Origin: Syntrophaceticus sp050949745
GTDB taxonomy: Bacteria > Bacillota > DSM-12270 > Thermacetogeniales > Thermacetogeniaceae
Assembly: GCA_050949745.1 (NCBI GenBank)
Contig: JBMNGF010000015.1
Span: 92,433 to 156,432, forward strand
Direction: 5' to 3'
Length of the DNA stretch: 64,000 nt
Part shown: in pieces, positions 33,106 to 40,840 of the stretch
Layout: every line of letters starts with the position of its first letter
Numbering within the stretch: the stretch's first letter is position 1
Notes under the pieces: model-generated
Told to the model about the DNA's origin: nothing
Seen by the model: only the letters and a program-made list of their open reading frames with translations
Databases searched by the model: none
Position numbers and translations under genes: made by a program

Positions 33106-35012
33106 GTGAAGAACAAAGAAATAGAGGCTCAATTAAAGGACAGAGCCCAATTGGCAGAGGAGGCCGCCCTGGAGGCCGCGGACTGGGTGGCCATGGCAGA
33201 ATGCCTGTTGAGAAGGCAAAGGACTTTAAGGGAACATTAAAAAGGCTGATCAGGCGTTTAAAACCCTATCGGTTTCAGCTTTTGGCTGTGATGATATTGG
33301 CAACTCTCAGCACAGTCTTCTATATTGTCAGCCCTAAAATCATGGGGCTGGTGACCACTGAGCTGTTTGAAGGTGTTATTGTTTCTGGAGATGGTGTGGA
33401 TTTCGGTTATATAGCGCAAATTCTCCTTATTTTGGCCGGTCTCTATATTGGAAGTTCAGTTTGCAGCTATTTTCAGCAAGTTATAATGGTAGGTGTTGCA
33501 CAAAACACGGTTTACCAAATGCGCAGCGATATCAATGAAAAACTGGCCAGGCTGCCCCTCAGGTTTTTTGATGAACGCACCCATGGAGAGATCTTAAGCC
33601 GTGTTACCAATGATATTGATACCATCAGTAACTCACTGGGCCAGAGTTTGACCCAGTTGGTGACTTCTGCAGTCACTTTGGTCGGTATTATTGTGATGAT
33701 GCTGACCATCAGCCCGTTGATGACGGTGCTCATCTGTTTTATCATTATACCCCTTTCTTTTGTTGTGGTGAGATCTATAACATTACGCTCGCAAAAATAC
33801 TTTGCTCGCTTTCAAAAGGTCCTGGGTGAACTCAATGGCCATGTTGAAGAGATGTATACAGGCCACCAGATAATTAAGGCCTTCGGACGGGAGGGCAGGT
33901 CGATCAGAGAGTTTGAGCAGGTCAATGAAGAGCTATATGATGCCGGGTGGAAGGCGCAATTTATGTCAGGTATTATGATGCCTTTGATGGTCTTGATCAA
34001 CAACATGGGATATGTGGTTATCTGTGTGGTAGGTGGTTATGCTGTTATGAATAGAGCTGTGGCTATCGGAGATGTCCAGGCATTTCTTCAATATTCGAAA
34101 GAGTTTACCCATCCCATTTCCCAAACTGCCAATGTGGCAAATATTATTCAATCGATCATCGCCTCGGCAGAGCGTGTTTTTGAAATTCTTGACGAACCGG
34201 AGGAAGAGCCTGACAGGGCTGACGCTGGGGTAATCGAGTTTCCCCGAGGTGATGTGCAATTTAAAAATGTAAAATTCGGCTATGAAAAAGATGCGGTATT
34301 ATTTGATGATATGAATATAAATGTCAAGCAAGGCCAGACGATTGCTATCGTAGGGCCTACCGGAGCGGGGAAAACCACACTGGTCAATCTATTGATGCGC
34401 TTTTATGAGATAGATGCCGGAAAAATAACTGTCGATGGCCTAGACATCAGAGATCTCAAGCGGGGTGAGTTGCGCAGTATTTTCGGCATGGTTCTACAGG
34501 ATACTTGGCTGTTCAATGGAACGATTAAAGAAAACATTGCCTATGGCAGTGGGGGAGCATCAGATGATGAGATTTTTCAGGCAGCAGAAGCTGCCCATGC
34601 CGACCATTTTATCAGGACTCTTCCTGACGGCTATGATACAGTGCTCGATGAAGAAGCCTCTAATATTTCCCAGGGGCAAAAACAGCTGCTCACTATTGCC
34701 CGAGCAATTTTGGCAGATCCGGCAGTGCTGATCCTTGATGAAGCCACAAGCAATGTAGATACAAGAACAGAACTGTTGATTCAAAAGGCCATGGCTAGGT
34801 TGCAGAAGGGGAGAACCAGTTTCGTTATCGCCCATCGGCTGTCCACTATCCGTGATGCAGATTTAATACTGGTGATGCGTGATGGCAGTATTGTCGAAAA
34901 AGGAACCCATACAGAGCTGTTGGCAAAAGGCGGTTTCTATGCAGAGCTCTACTACAGCCAGTTTGCTGACGGCCCGTTGCTTTCAACAAGCAACCCAGCA
35001 GCACAAATGTAG
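33102..35012 (+). CDS. Heterodimeric ABC exporter, second half (catalytic ATPase)
   Basis: 636 residues. A glycine/arginine-rich N-terminus (RGGRPGGRGLGGHGRMP) leads to six membrane helices and an ATPase domain: Walker A GPTGAGKTTLVNLL, signature ISQGQKQLLTIARA (deviating from LSGGQ), Walker B LILDEATSNVD with catalytic Glu, and AHRLSTIRDAD. This asymmetry complements the first half. The ATGA overlap with that gene shows translational coupling. Confidence 0.93.
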   Translation: MSEEQRNRGSIKGQSPIGRGGRPGGRGLGGHGRMPVEKAKDFKGTLKRLIRRLKPYRFQLLAVMILATLSTVFYIVSPKIMGLVTTELFEGVIVSGDGVDFGYIAQILLILAGLYIGSSVCSYFQQVIMVGVAQNTVYQMRSDINEKLARLPLRFFDERTHGEILSRVTNDIDTISNSLGQSLTQLVTSAVTLVGIIVMMLTISPLMTVLICFIIIPLSFVVVRSITLRSQKYFARFQKVLGELNGHVEEMYTGHQIIKAFGREGRSIREFEQVNEELYDAGWKAQFMSGIMMPLMVLINNMGYVVICVVGGYAVMNRAVAIGDVQAFLQYSKEFTHPISQTANVANIIQSIIASAERVFEILDEPEEEPDRADAGVIEFPRGDVQFKNVKFGYEKDAVLFDDMNINVKQGQTIAIVGPTGAGKTTLVNLLMRFYEIDAGKITVDGLDIRDLKRGELRSIFGMVLQDTWLFNGTIKENIAYGSGGASDDEIFQAAEAAHADHFIRTLPDGYDTVLDEEASNISQGQKQLLTIARAILADPAVLILDEATSNVDTRTELLIQKAMARLQKGRTSFVIAHRLSTIRDADLILVMRDGSIVEKGTHTELLAKGGFYAELYYSQFADGPLLSTSNPAAQM

Positions 35013-35461
35013 GGATGTATGCAGTGGGGACGGTTCCCGTTGCATTTCTGGAGGGTGCCAGGCACCATTTATGCAGTTTATACAGGTGATTATGCATAAA
35101 AGGGAAATAATGGGAAGCGATTCGCCCTCACGTTACTTAAAACAACACCTTATGCCGCGCCGAGGTTGTGATGCACTGGGACAGTTCCTGTTGCATTTTT
35201 TCGAATGGTACGAAATGATGGCAGTCACCGAAAGATGCTGTTTGTTTAGATAAGATCGTCCCTGGCCGCCTGCAACTCATACATTGTGTTATAAGCCATT
35301 AACTGGTAGAATAAAAAGTGTGAATGAAAGTGAAAATGTTTTTTATACGTCAATTGCTAGAGGAGGGAAGAGTAGTATATGAGAATTTATTAGAGAAAAA
35401 TTTAAGCAAAAAAATTAGTTGGGCCCGTTATGGAGATTATATGAGGAAAGCAGAGAACGCA
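35013..35461. repeat. Repeat-rich intergenic stretch
   Basis: Two ATGCA/TGCAT-armed palindromes (35019-35045, core GTGGGGACGGTTCCCGT; 35171-35196, core CTGGGACAGTTCCTGT) and a GGTGCCAGGCACC module with ATTTATGCAGTTTAT (35055-35083). No gene is supported. In-frame codons upstream of carbamate kinase (from 35324) do not match the family. Confidence 0.7.
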
Positions 35462-36460
35462 ATGAGCAAACTAATGGTTATCGCATTGGGAGGCAACTCC
35501 CTGATCAAGGAGAATGGCAAAAACAGTGCCGAAGATCAGCTGGAGGTTGTCCAGTCTACCTGCAAGCATATTGTGGGTCTTGTCAAAAAGGGGTTCAAGG
35601 TGGTCATCACCCATGGAAATGGCCCCCAGGTCGGTTTTAATTTATTAAGGTCGGAGGCTGCCAAAGAGCAATTACCCCCACAGCCCCTTGATGTGTGTGT
35701 GGCAGAGACCCAGGGTTCCATCGGCTACATGCTTCAGCAAGCCCTAGTGAACGAATACCGCAGCCAGGGCATTGATAAGGATGTTGTCACTGTGGTTACC
35801 CAGGTAAAAGTGGAGGCAGATGATGAGGCTTATTCCAAGCCGAGCAAACCAGTTGGCCCTTTTTATGATCGAGAAGAAGGACAGCATTTGATGCATGAAA
35901 AGGGATGGGACATGGTTGAGGATTCCGGAAGGGGATACAGGCGGGTGGTGGCTTCACCGCAGCCAGTAGAGATCGTGGAATACAGAGCAATTCGTGTCCT
36001 TATAGAGCAAGGATTCACAGTAATCGCCTGCGGCGGTGGGGGAATACCGGTCACCGAAGAGAAAGGGGCGGGCTACATGGCCACGACAGGTGGTACAGGA
36101 ATGCCGATCTCCAGTATGGAGGGAAAGGCACTGGCGGGATCCGCGGCAGTGATCGATAAAGACCGGGCCGGTAGCTTGCTTGCTAGTCTCCTGGATGCAG
36201 ACATACTGGTTATCCCCACCGGTGTCAGCAAGGTATACTTGAACTTTAGGAAGCCCAACCAGGTTGAGCTTGACACCATTTCCCTGGAAGAAGCACGGCT
36301 TTATTTAGAACAGGGACACTTCGCTGCAGGCAGTATGGGGCCAAAGATCGAAGCAGCTGTCACTTTCCTGGAGGGCGGGGGGAAAGAAGTCATCATCACC
36401 TTGCCAGAGCTGATCGAAGAGGCCGTCCTGGGCAATGCCGGTACCCACATCTGCAGATAA
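35462..36460 (+). CDS. arcC: Carbamate kinase
   Basis: 332 residues from ATG 35462, where the family N-terminus MSKLMVIALGGNSLI begins. ITHGNGPQVGFNLLRSEAA, CGGGGIPV and GSMGPKIEAAVTFLEGGGKEVIIT are carbamate kinase signatures of the amino-acid kinase fold. It makes ATP from carbamoyl phosphate, usually at the end of arginine, citrulline or purine/allantoin fermentation. No partner genes of those pathways are adjacent. A palindromic repeat starts directly after its stop. Confidence 0.94.
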   Translation: MSKLMVIALGGNSLIKENGKNSAEDQLEVVQSTCKHIVGLVKKGFKVVITHGNGPQVGFNLLRSEAAKEQLPPQPLDVCVAETQGSIGYMLQQALVNEYRSQGIDKDVVTVVTQVKVEADDEAYSKPSKPVGPFYDREEGQHLMHEKGWDMVEDSGRGYRRVVASPQPVEIVEYRAIRVLIEQGFTVIACGGGGIPVTEEKGAGYMATTGGTGMPISSMEGKALAGSAAVIDKDRAGSLLASLLDADILVIPTGVSKVYLNFRKPNQVELDTISLEEARLYLEQGHFAAGSMGPKIEAAVTFLEGGGKEVIITLPELIEEAVLGNAGTHICR

Positions 36461-36518
36461 ATGCACTGGGGACGGTTAAACTGTTGCATCATGGTGCCTG
36501 GCACCATTTATGCACTTT
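36461..36518. repeat. Palindromic repeats at the arcC stop codon
   Basis: 36461-36489 has ATGCA/TGCAT arms with GGGGACGGTT in the core and begins on the base after the stop. GGTGCCTGGCACC with ATTTATGCA follows at 36492-36513. Confidence 0.8.
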
Positions 36519-36601
36519 ATGCATGTGTTTATGTATAATAGGGAAATACTTCTATAATGATTATTGTCGCATTACTTTGTCGCAGCACTGACATGGTTGC
36601 G

Positions 36602-36632
36602 GGCAGCGGAAACCAGATTTCGCTGCCTTTAT
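36602..36632 (+). terminator. Terminator-like hairpin downstream of arcC
   Basis: GGCAGCGGAAA pairs with TTTCGCTGCC (one bulged G), followed by TTTATTTG. The rest of 36633-37039 holds no recognised gene. Confidence 0.6.
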
Positions 36633-37083
36633 TTGTTGGCGTTGCCTCTGACTGCGGTGTGCTGTAAAATTGGATAAATTATTTTTGAAGCCCCTCCGAA
36701 AAAATCTTTTAGTTTACATAATTATTAGCCCTTGCCCCTGATCCCTACGGCAACAGGATGCTTTTTTTCAGGAATCCTTAACAGCAGATCAGTTTTCTTA
36801 AAGAGTTAAGTGGTGCCCATTAAAGTTCTTTAAATCAAAGGTGAAAAAACAAGTCAAAAATAAAGAAAATTTATCCACAAATAAGTTAGTATTATAGGCT
36901 TTTTTACTGGCATTGTTTTTGCAACTAAATATATATGGATATCTTTTTGGATATGGATTGGGGACGGTTGCTGCCGCATCAATCAAGTACTTCCTTTCCC
37001 TTTCGGCCGTTCCCAATCACTAAATAAAAATAAAATAATAAGGAGCATTCCTGTAATGAATAAAAATGCTGTTTGAAAAAAGA

Positions 37084-37150
37084 AGTACCTCCTGCTAGCA
37101 TACGAGGTGTCTGCCATAGAGCACGACCCTTAAATAGCAGAGGAGGTACT
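37084..37150 (+). promoter_or_regulatory. Inverted repeat that covers the transposase ribosome binding site (copy 2)
   Basis: Same stem as in copy 1: AGTACCTCCTGCT against AGCAG-AG-GAGGTACT, hiding the GAGGAGG before ATG 37154. Confidence 0.75.
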
Positions 37151-37153
37151 AAC

Positions 37154-38437
37154 ATGAAGTATACCCAAAACAAGAAGATTGAGCAAGTCAATGAATCAAC
37201 ACTAATTATCGGAGCAGATATTGCAAAACAGAAGCACATTGCCAGAGCTCAAGATTTCCGCGGAATTGAGTTTGGCAGAGCACTGACCTTTGACAACAAC
37301 CGGGATGGTTTTATCAGGCTTTTAAACTGGATCAGAAACCTGAAAGAAGAGCAAGATAAGCAGCAAGTAATTTTTGGGATAGAACCTACCGGCCAGTATT
37401 GGCTGCCGCTAGCACAGTTCTTACGGCAGCATGGCATCAAAATAGTTTTGGTTAACCCACTACACGTTAAGAAGAGTAAAGAACTAGACGACAATTCACC
37501 AACTAAAAATGATGTTAAAGACGCCCGAGTAATTGCTCAGCTAGTGAAAGATGGGCGGTACTCTGAACCCAATATACCCGCCGGAATTTATGCTGAACTT
37601 CGAGTGGGAATGAACATGCGAGACCGCTTGACAGAAGACATGCAATGCATAAAAGGGCGGATTGACAATTGGCTTGACCGTTACTTTCCCGAATTCAATA
37701 CCGTCTTTAAAAGCTGGGAGGGCAAGGCGGCACTATTAACCTTACAGTCCTTCCCACTACCGCAAGAGATCACGGATAAAGGTATAGAAGGCATATTAGA
37801 GTGTTGGAAACAAGAAATTAAGCGAGCAGTGGGAAAGAAACGGGCGGTAGAGTTATTGGAAGCAGCTAAAGAAAGCATTGGGCTCACTGAAGGGTTAATT
37901 ATGGCAAGACAGGAACTCAAGACTCTTCTGAGCCAATACAGAGTGCTTAAGCGGGAAATAGAACAGCTAATGGAACAGATAGAAAACATCCTTAAAGAGA
38001 TACCAGGCACACAAGAAATGATGACAATTCCTGGTGTAGGCATAGTCACAGTAGCAGGCTTTCTGGCGGAGGTGGGTAATCTTGAAAACTACCATCACCC
38101 CCGGCAGATACAGAAGCTGGCAGGGTTAAACTTAAAGGAAAACAGCTCCGGTAAGCATAAAGGGCAAACCCGTATCACTAAAAGAGGTCGCCCGCGCTTA
38201 AGGGCACTGCTTTACAAGTGCACCATGCCATTAGTAGCAAAGAATCCCGAATTTAAAGCCCTGCATTGCTACTATACAACACGGATAGAAAACCCGCTTA
38301 AGAAAAAACAGTCGTTGATAGCTCTAAGTTGTAAGTTAATTCGAGTGTTGTTTGCTCTTGGTAAGAAGAAGACATCCTACGATGGCAGGAAGTTATTAAA
38401 AGACAGCTCAATAATTTTATTACAGGAAGCAGCTTAA
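37154..38437 (+). CDS. IS110-family DEDD transposase (copy 2)
   Basis: 427 residues, with the same domains as copy 1. Differences include N/S, R/K, AG/TE and T/I exchanges in the first 220 residues and R/S near residue 275; catalytic residues are kept. The frame is intact. Confidence 0.95.
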   Translation: MKYTQNKKIEQVNESTLIIGADIAKQKHIARAQDFRGIEFGRALTFDNNRDGFIRLLNWIRNLKEEQDKQQVIFGIEPTGQYWLPLAQFLRQHGIKIVLVNPLHVKKSKELDDNSPTKNDVKDARVIAQLVKDGRYSEPNIPAGIYAELRVGMNMRDRLTEDMQCIKGRIDNWLDRYFPEFNTVFKSWEGKAALLTLQSFPLPQEITDKGIEGILECWKQEIKRAVGKKRAVELLEAAKESIGLTEGLIMARQELKTLLSQYRVLKREIEQLMEQIENILKEIPGTQEMMTIPGVGIVTVAGFLAEVGNLENYHHPRQIQKLAGLNLKENSSGKHKGQTRITKRGRPRLRALLYKCTMPLVAKNPEFKALHCYYTTRIENPLKKKQSLIALSCKLIRVLFALGKKKTSYDGRKLLKDSSIILLQEAA

Positions 38438-38841
38438 AAACAAACAATATTATTTTACAGGCGAATACTTAGTTTAAAGGACTTAGAAAACCATAACCAT
38501 TGACAATAGGAGCACGGAGCAGCCAGGTACTATACAATCCATACGGGCAAAGACCCTGCTAAGGAGCATAAACTGGCCTCCATCCCTGGATAGGTAGAAC
38601 GAAGGAATGTACAGGGCCAATTGGACCCGGTGAGACATGGGAGGGTAAACCGCCAAGGGAGATGTGGAGATCCAATGTGCCGACATATTTTACCACAAAG
38701 TAAGACCCTTGAGGGAAGGCACCCCATGCTTACATAATATTGTATATCTTCAAAATCTATCTATCTCTTAATTAATCAATGATTATGAAATTCTAAGAAT
38801 AAGCGAGTATACGTAAGAAAAACTTATTTTATAGAGGGAGG
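38438..38841 (+). ncRNA. Candidate guide RNA region of IS110 copy 2
   Basis: Identical to the 3' noncoding region of copy 1. AAGGAGCAT at 38561-38569 and GGCCTCC at 38575-38581. Identical guide sequence fits the identical target (AAGGAGG) at both sites. Confidence 0.55.
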
Positions 38842-38848
38842 TCCTAGA

Positions 38849-39646
38849 ATGCTTGTTGTAGGTGAACTGATCAATGCTAGCCGCAAAGACATCGCCGCTG
38901 CTATTGAGGCCCAAAACGAAGATAAAATTAAAAGAGTTGCAAGGGAACAAATACATGCCGGAGCTGATTATGTTGATGTAAACGCGGGGGTTTTTGTGGG
39001 TAAGGAAGCAGACTATTTACAGTGGCTTGTGAAGACAGTACAAGACGAAGTTGATGCTCCCTGCTGTATCGACAGCCCTGATCCCGTGGCTATTGAAAAA
39101 GCCCTTGCTGTTCACGAAGGCACAGCTATGCTCAATTCCATTTCTTTAGAACAGGAAAGATATGAGGCCTTACTTCCCTTGGTTTCTGGTACAAATTTGA
39201 AGATTGTGGCTTTATGTATGAGTGATGAGGGAATGCCAGAGACCTGTGAGGAGAGGGTGAAGATAGCTGACAAACTAATTAACAGCCTTGTTCAAAAGGA
39301 TGTTCCTATTGACAATATCTATGTTGATCCTCTTGTGCAGCCTATATCTACAAATAGTGCTTTTGGTTCGGAATTTCTCGATGCCATTGGAAAAATTATG
39401 ACAGGGTTTCCGGGTGTGCATACGATTTGCGGTCTCTCCAATATTTCTTATGGATTACCTTTGCGCAAGCATCTTAATCAAAACTTTGCGGTGATGGCAA
39501 TCGCTAGGGGATTGGATGGCTTGATCATTAACCCACTGGACAGTCAGATGATGGCAAATATTATTGCTGCTGAGACTTTGGCGGGGCGTGATAATTATTG
39601 TATGAAGTATTTGACAGCTTATCGGAATAAAAAGTTTGAAATTTGA
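38849..39646 (+). CDS. MtgA/AcsE-type methyltetrahydrofolate:corrinoid-protein methyltransferase
   Basis: 265 residues of the pterin-binding TIM barrel. MLVVGELINASRKDIAAAIEAQNEDKI, AGADYVDVNAGVF, CIDSPDPVAIEKAL, NSISLE, IYVDPLVQPISTN, GLSNISYGLP and MAIARGLDGLIINPLD follow the family pattern (Asp/Asn pterin contacts in VDVNAG and IDSPDP). Such enzymes move methyl groups between corrinoid proteins and tetrahydrofolate. In bacterial methylamine or betaine use, this links the substrate methyltransferases to the folate pool. Its ribosome binding site is made at the right junction of the IS110 copy. It lies alone, 4 kb before the pyl island. Confidence 0.88.
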   Translation: MLVVGELINASRKDIAAAIEAQNEDKIKRVAREQIHAGADYVDVNAGVFVGKEADYLQWLVKTVQDEVDAPCCIDSPDPVAIEKALAVHEGTAMLNSISLEQERYEALLPLVSGTNLKIVALCMSDEGMPETCEERVKIADKLINSLVQKDVPIDNIYVDPLVQPISTNSAFGSEFLDAIGKIMTGFPGVHTICGLSNISYGLPLRKHLNQNFAVMAIARGLDGLIINPLDSQMMANIIAAETLAGRDNYCMKYLTAYRNKKFEI

Positions 39647-39837
39647 TTGGCTAATTGACCATAGAAATAGGGTGATGTAGCTTATATTGGGTATACCCTT
39701 GGGTCTGAAGATCGCATAGGGATTCAGGGGTTTACCACATTTTTTTAGGATAGTTTAATTTGGTATTTTAGCAAATGGCATCATGTTCGATATCGCCATC
39801 AGCAGTCGGGGTTGAACAACAAGCTAGAGGGGTAGAG

Positions 39838-40734
39838 ATGATTTTAAGCAGCTTGTTTATCGGGGTTTTTCTGGCCATTTTATCTGGTGTTTGTTATGGT
39901 CTTGTGCCGATATTGGCCGTATATGCATATCAGGGAGGGGCAACTGTTTCTGATTATGTCTTCCTGCGCTATGTTACTGCTTCTGCTTTTTTTCTGATAT
40001 ACCTTCTGATTTTTCATGGCAGTAGCATCTTTAAGCTTGGCGGTAAAGTTCCGGTTGCCCTGTCGTTAGTGGCGGGAACTTTACAAGCTGTGGCAGCTTA
40101 TCTATACATGTCTACCGTTCAAAAAACTACAGCCGGCCTGGCTGCAATTCTGTTCTATACCTATATCATTTGGGTGGCAATTTGGGGCTTTTTATTTACT
40201 AAAGAGAGGCTCAAGCTGCCAGGGATCTTTGGAATAGGCCTAGCTTTGACAGGCCTGAGTTTGGTGGTTGGGGTTTCACTGGGGAGGATAAGCCCAGTAG
40301 GTATTTTGATGGGATTAGGGGCGGGGGTAGTCTGTTCTGGTTTTGTTATGGTCAGCAATAGGGCACTGAATAAACATGAACCGATTATTGTCTCAGCTTT
40401 ATTTTGTCTTTTTACAGCTATCCCCCTTTTCTTGCTTGGTAGTGCAACAGCTACCTTGAGGCTTCAGATGGCTCCGGTGGCATGGCTGGCATGTGCTGCC
40501 TCAGGTGTTTTTATCTTCATTGGACTGTTCACTTTTATGGCGGGGATGAAGAGAGTTGGTTCTACCACTGCTTCTGTTTTATGCACAGCTGAACCAGTAA
40601 CAACGGTGGTTCTTTCTGCGCTACTGCTATCGCAGAAGATGACAGCTTGGCAGCTGATAGGTACTATTGTGATACTAATTGGAGCTATTTTTGTGGTCAC
40701 ATCTAAAAAGCAGTCTGACGCAGGGTGTGAGTAG
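39838..40734 (+). CDS. DMT superfamily (EamA) transporter
   Basis: 298 residues from ATG 39838 (GGGGTAGAG upstream; an earlier in-frame ATG lacks a site and would add a polar stretch). Ten hydrophobic helices form two EamA repeats: LSGVCYGLVPILAVYAYQGG..RYVTASAFF in the first and VVCSGFVMVSNRALNKHEP..AEPVTTVVLSALLLSQKMTAWQLIGTIVILIGAIFV in the second. Substrate cannot be predicted. The stop is TAG. Confidence 0.9.
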   Translation: MILSSLFIGVFLAILSGVCYGLVPILAVYAYQGGATVSDYVFLRYVTASAFFLIYLLIFHGSSIFKLGGKVPVALSLVAGTLQAVAAYLYMSTVQKTTAGLAAILFYTYIIWVAIWGFLFTKERLKLPGIFGIGLALTGLSLVVGVSLGRISPVGILMGLGAGVVCSGFVMVSNRALNKHEPIIVSALFCLFTAIPLFLLGSATATLRLQMAPVAWLACAASGVFIFIGLFTFMAGMKRVGSTTASVLCTAEPVTTVVLSALLLSQKMTAWQLIGTIVILIGAIFVVTSKKQSDAGCE

Positions 40735-40809
40735 CAGCTGCCGAAACTGATAGATAGCCGGAATTGTCGCAGGGACTGTCTCTGCGGGTGCTTAGAGGAT
40801 GAGACGCGA

Positions 40810-40840
40810 GTGAGACACAAGAACCGTCCCCGTGTCTCAC
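40810..40840. repeat. Variable-arm palindromic repeat overlapping the typA stop codon
   Basis: GTGAGACAC and GTGTCTCAC (9-base perfect arms) enclose AAGAACCGTCCCC. The typA stop codon (TGA, complement of 40837-40839) lies inside the right arm. Confidence 0.85.

Larger units (their letters stand above)
37040..38841 (+). mobile_element. IS110-family insertion sequence, copy 2 (1,802 bp)
   Basis: Same limits and length as copy 1. The last roughly 900 bases, including the whole 3' noncoding region, are identical to copy 1, while the transposase 5' half carries about twenty substitutions. The right end lies 7 bases before the ATG of the methyltransferase gene. Confidence 0.9.

Noticed and set aside
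35324..35461. N-terminal extension of carbamate kinase
   Set aside because: The family begins at MSKLMVIALGGN; the upstream codons do not resemble a domain or signal peptide.
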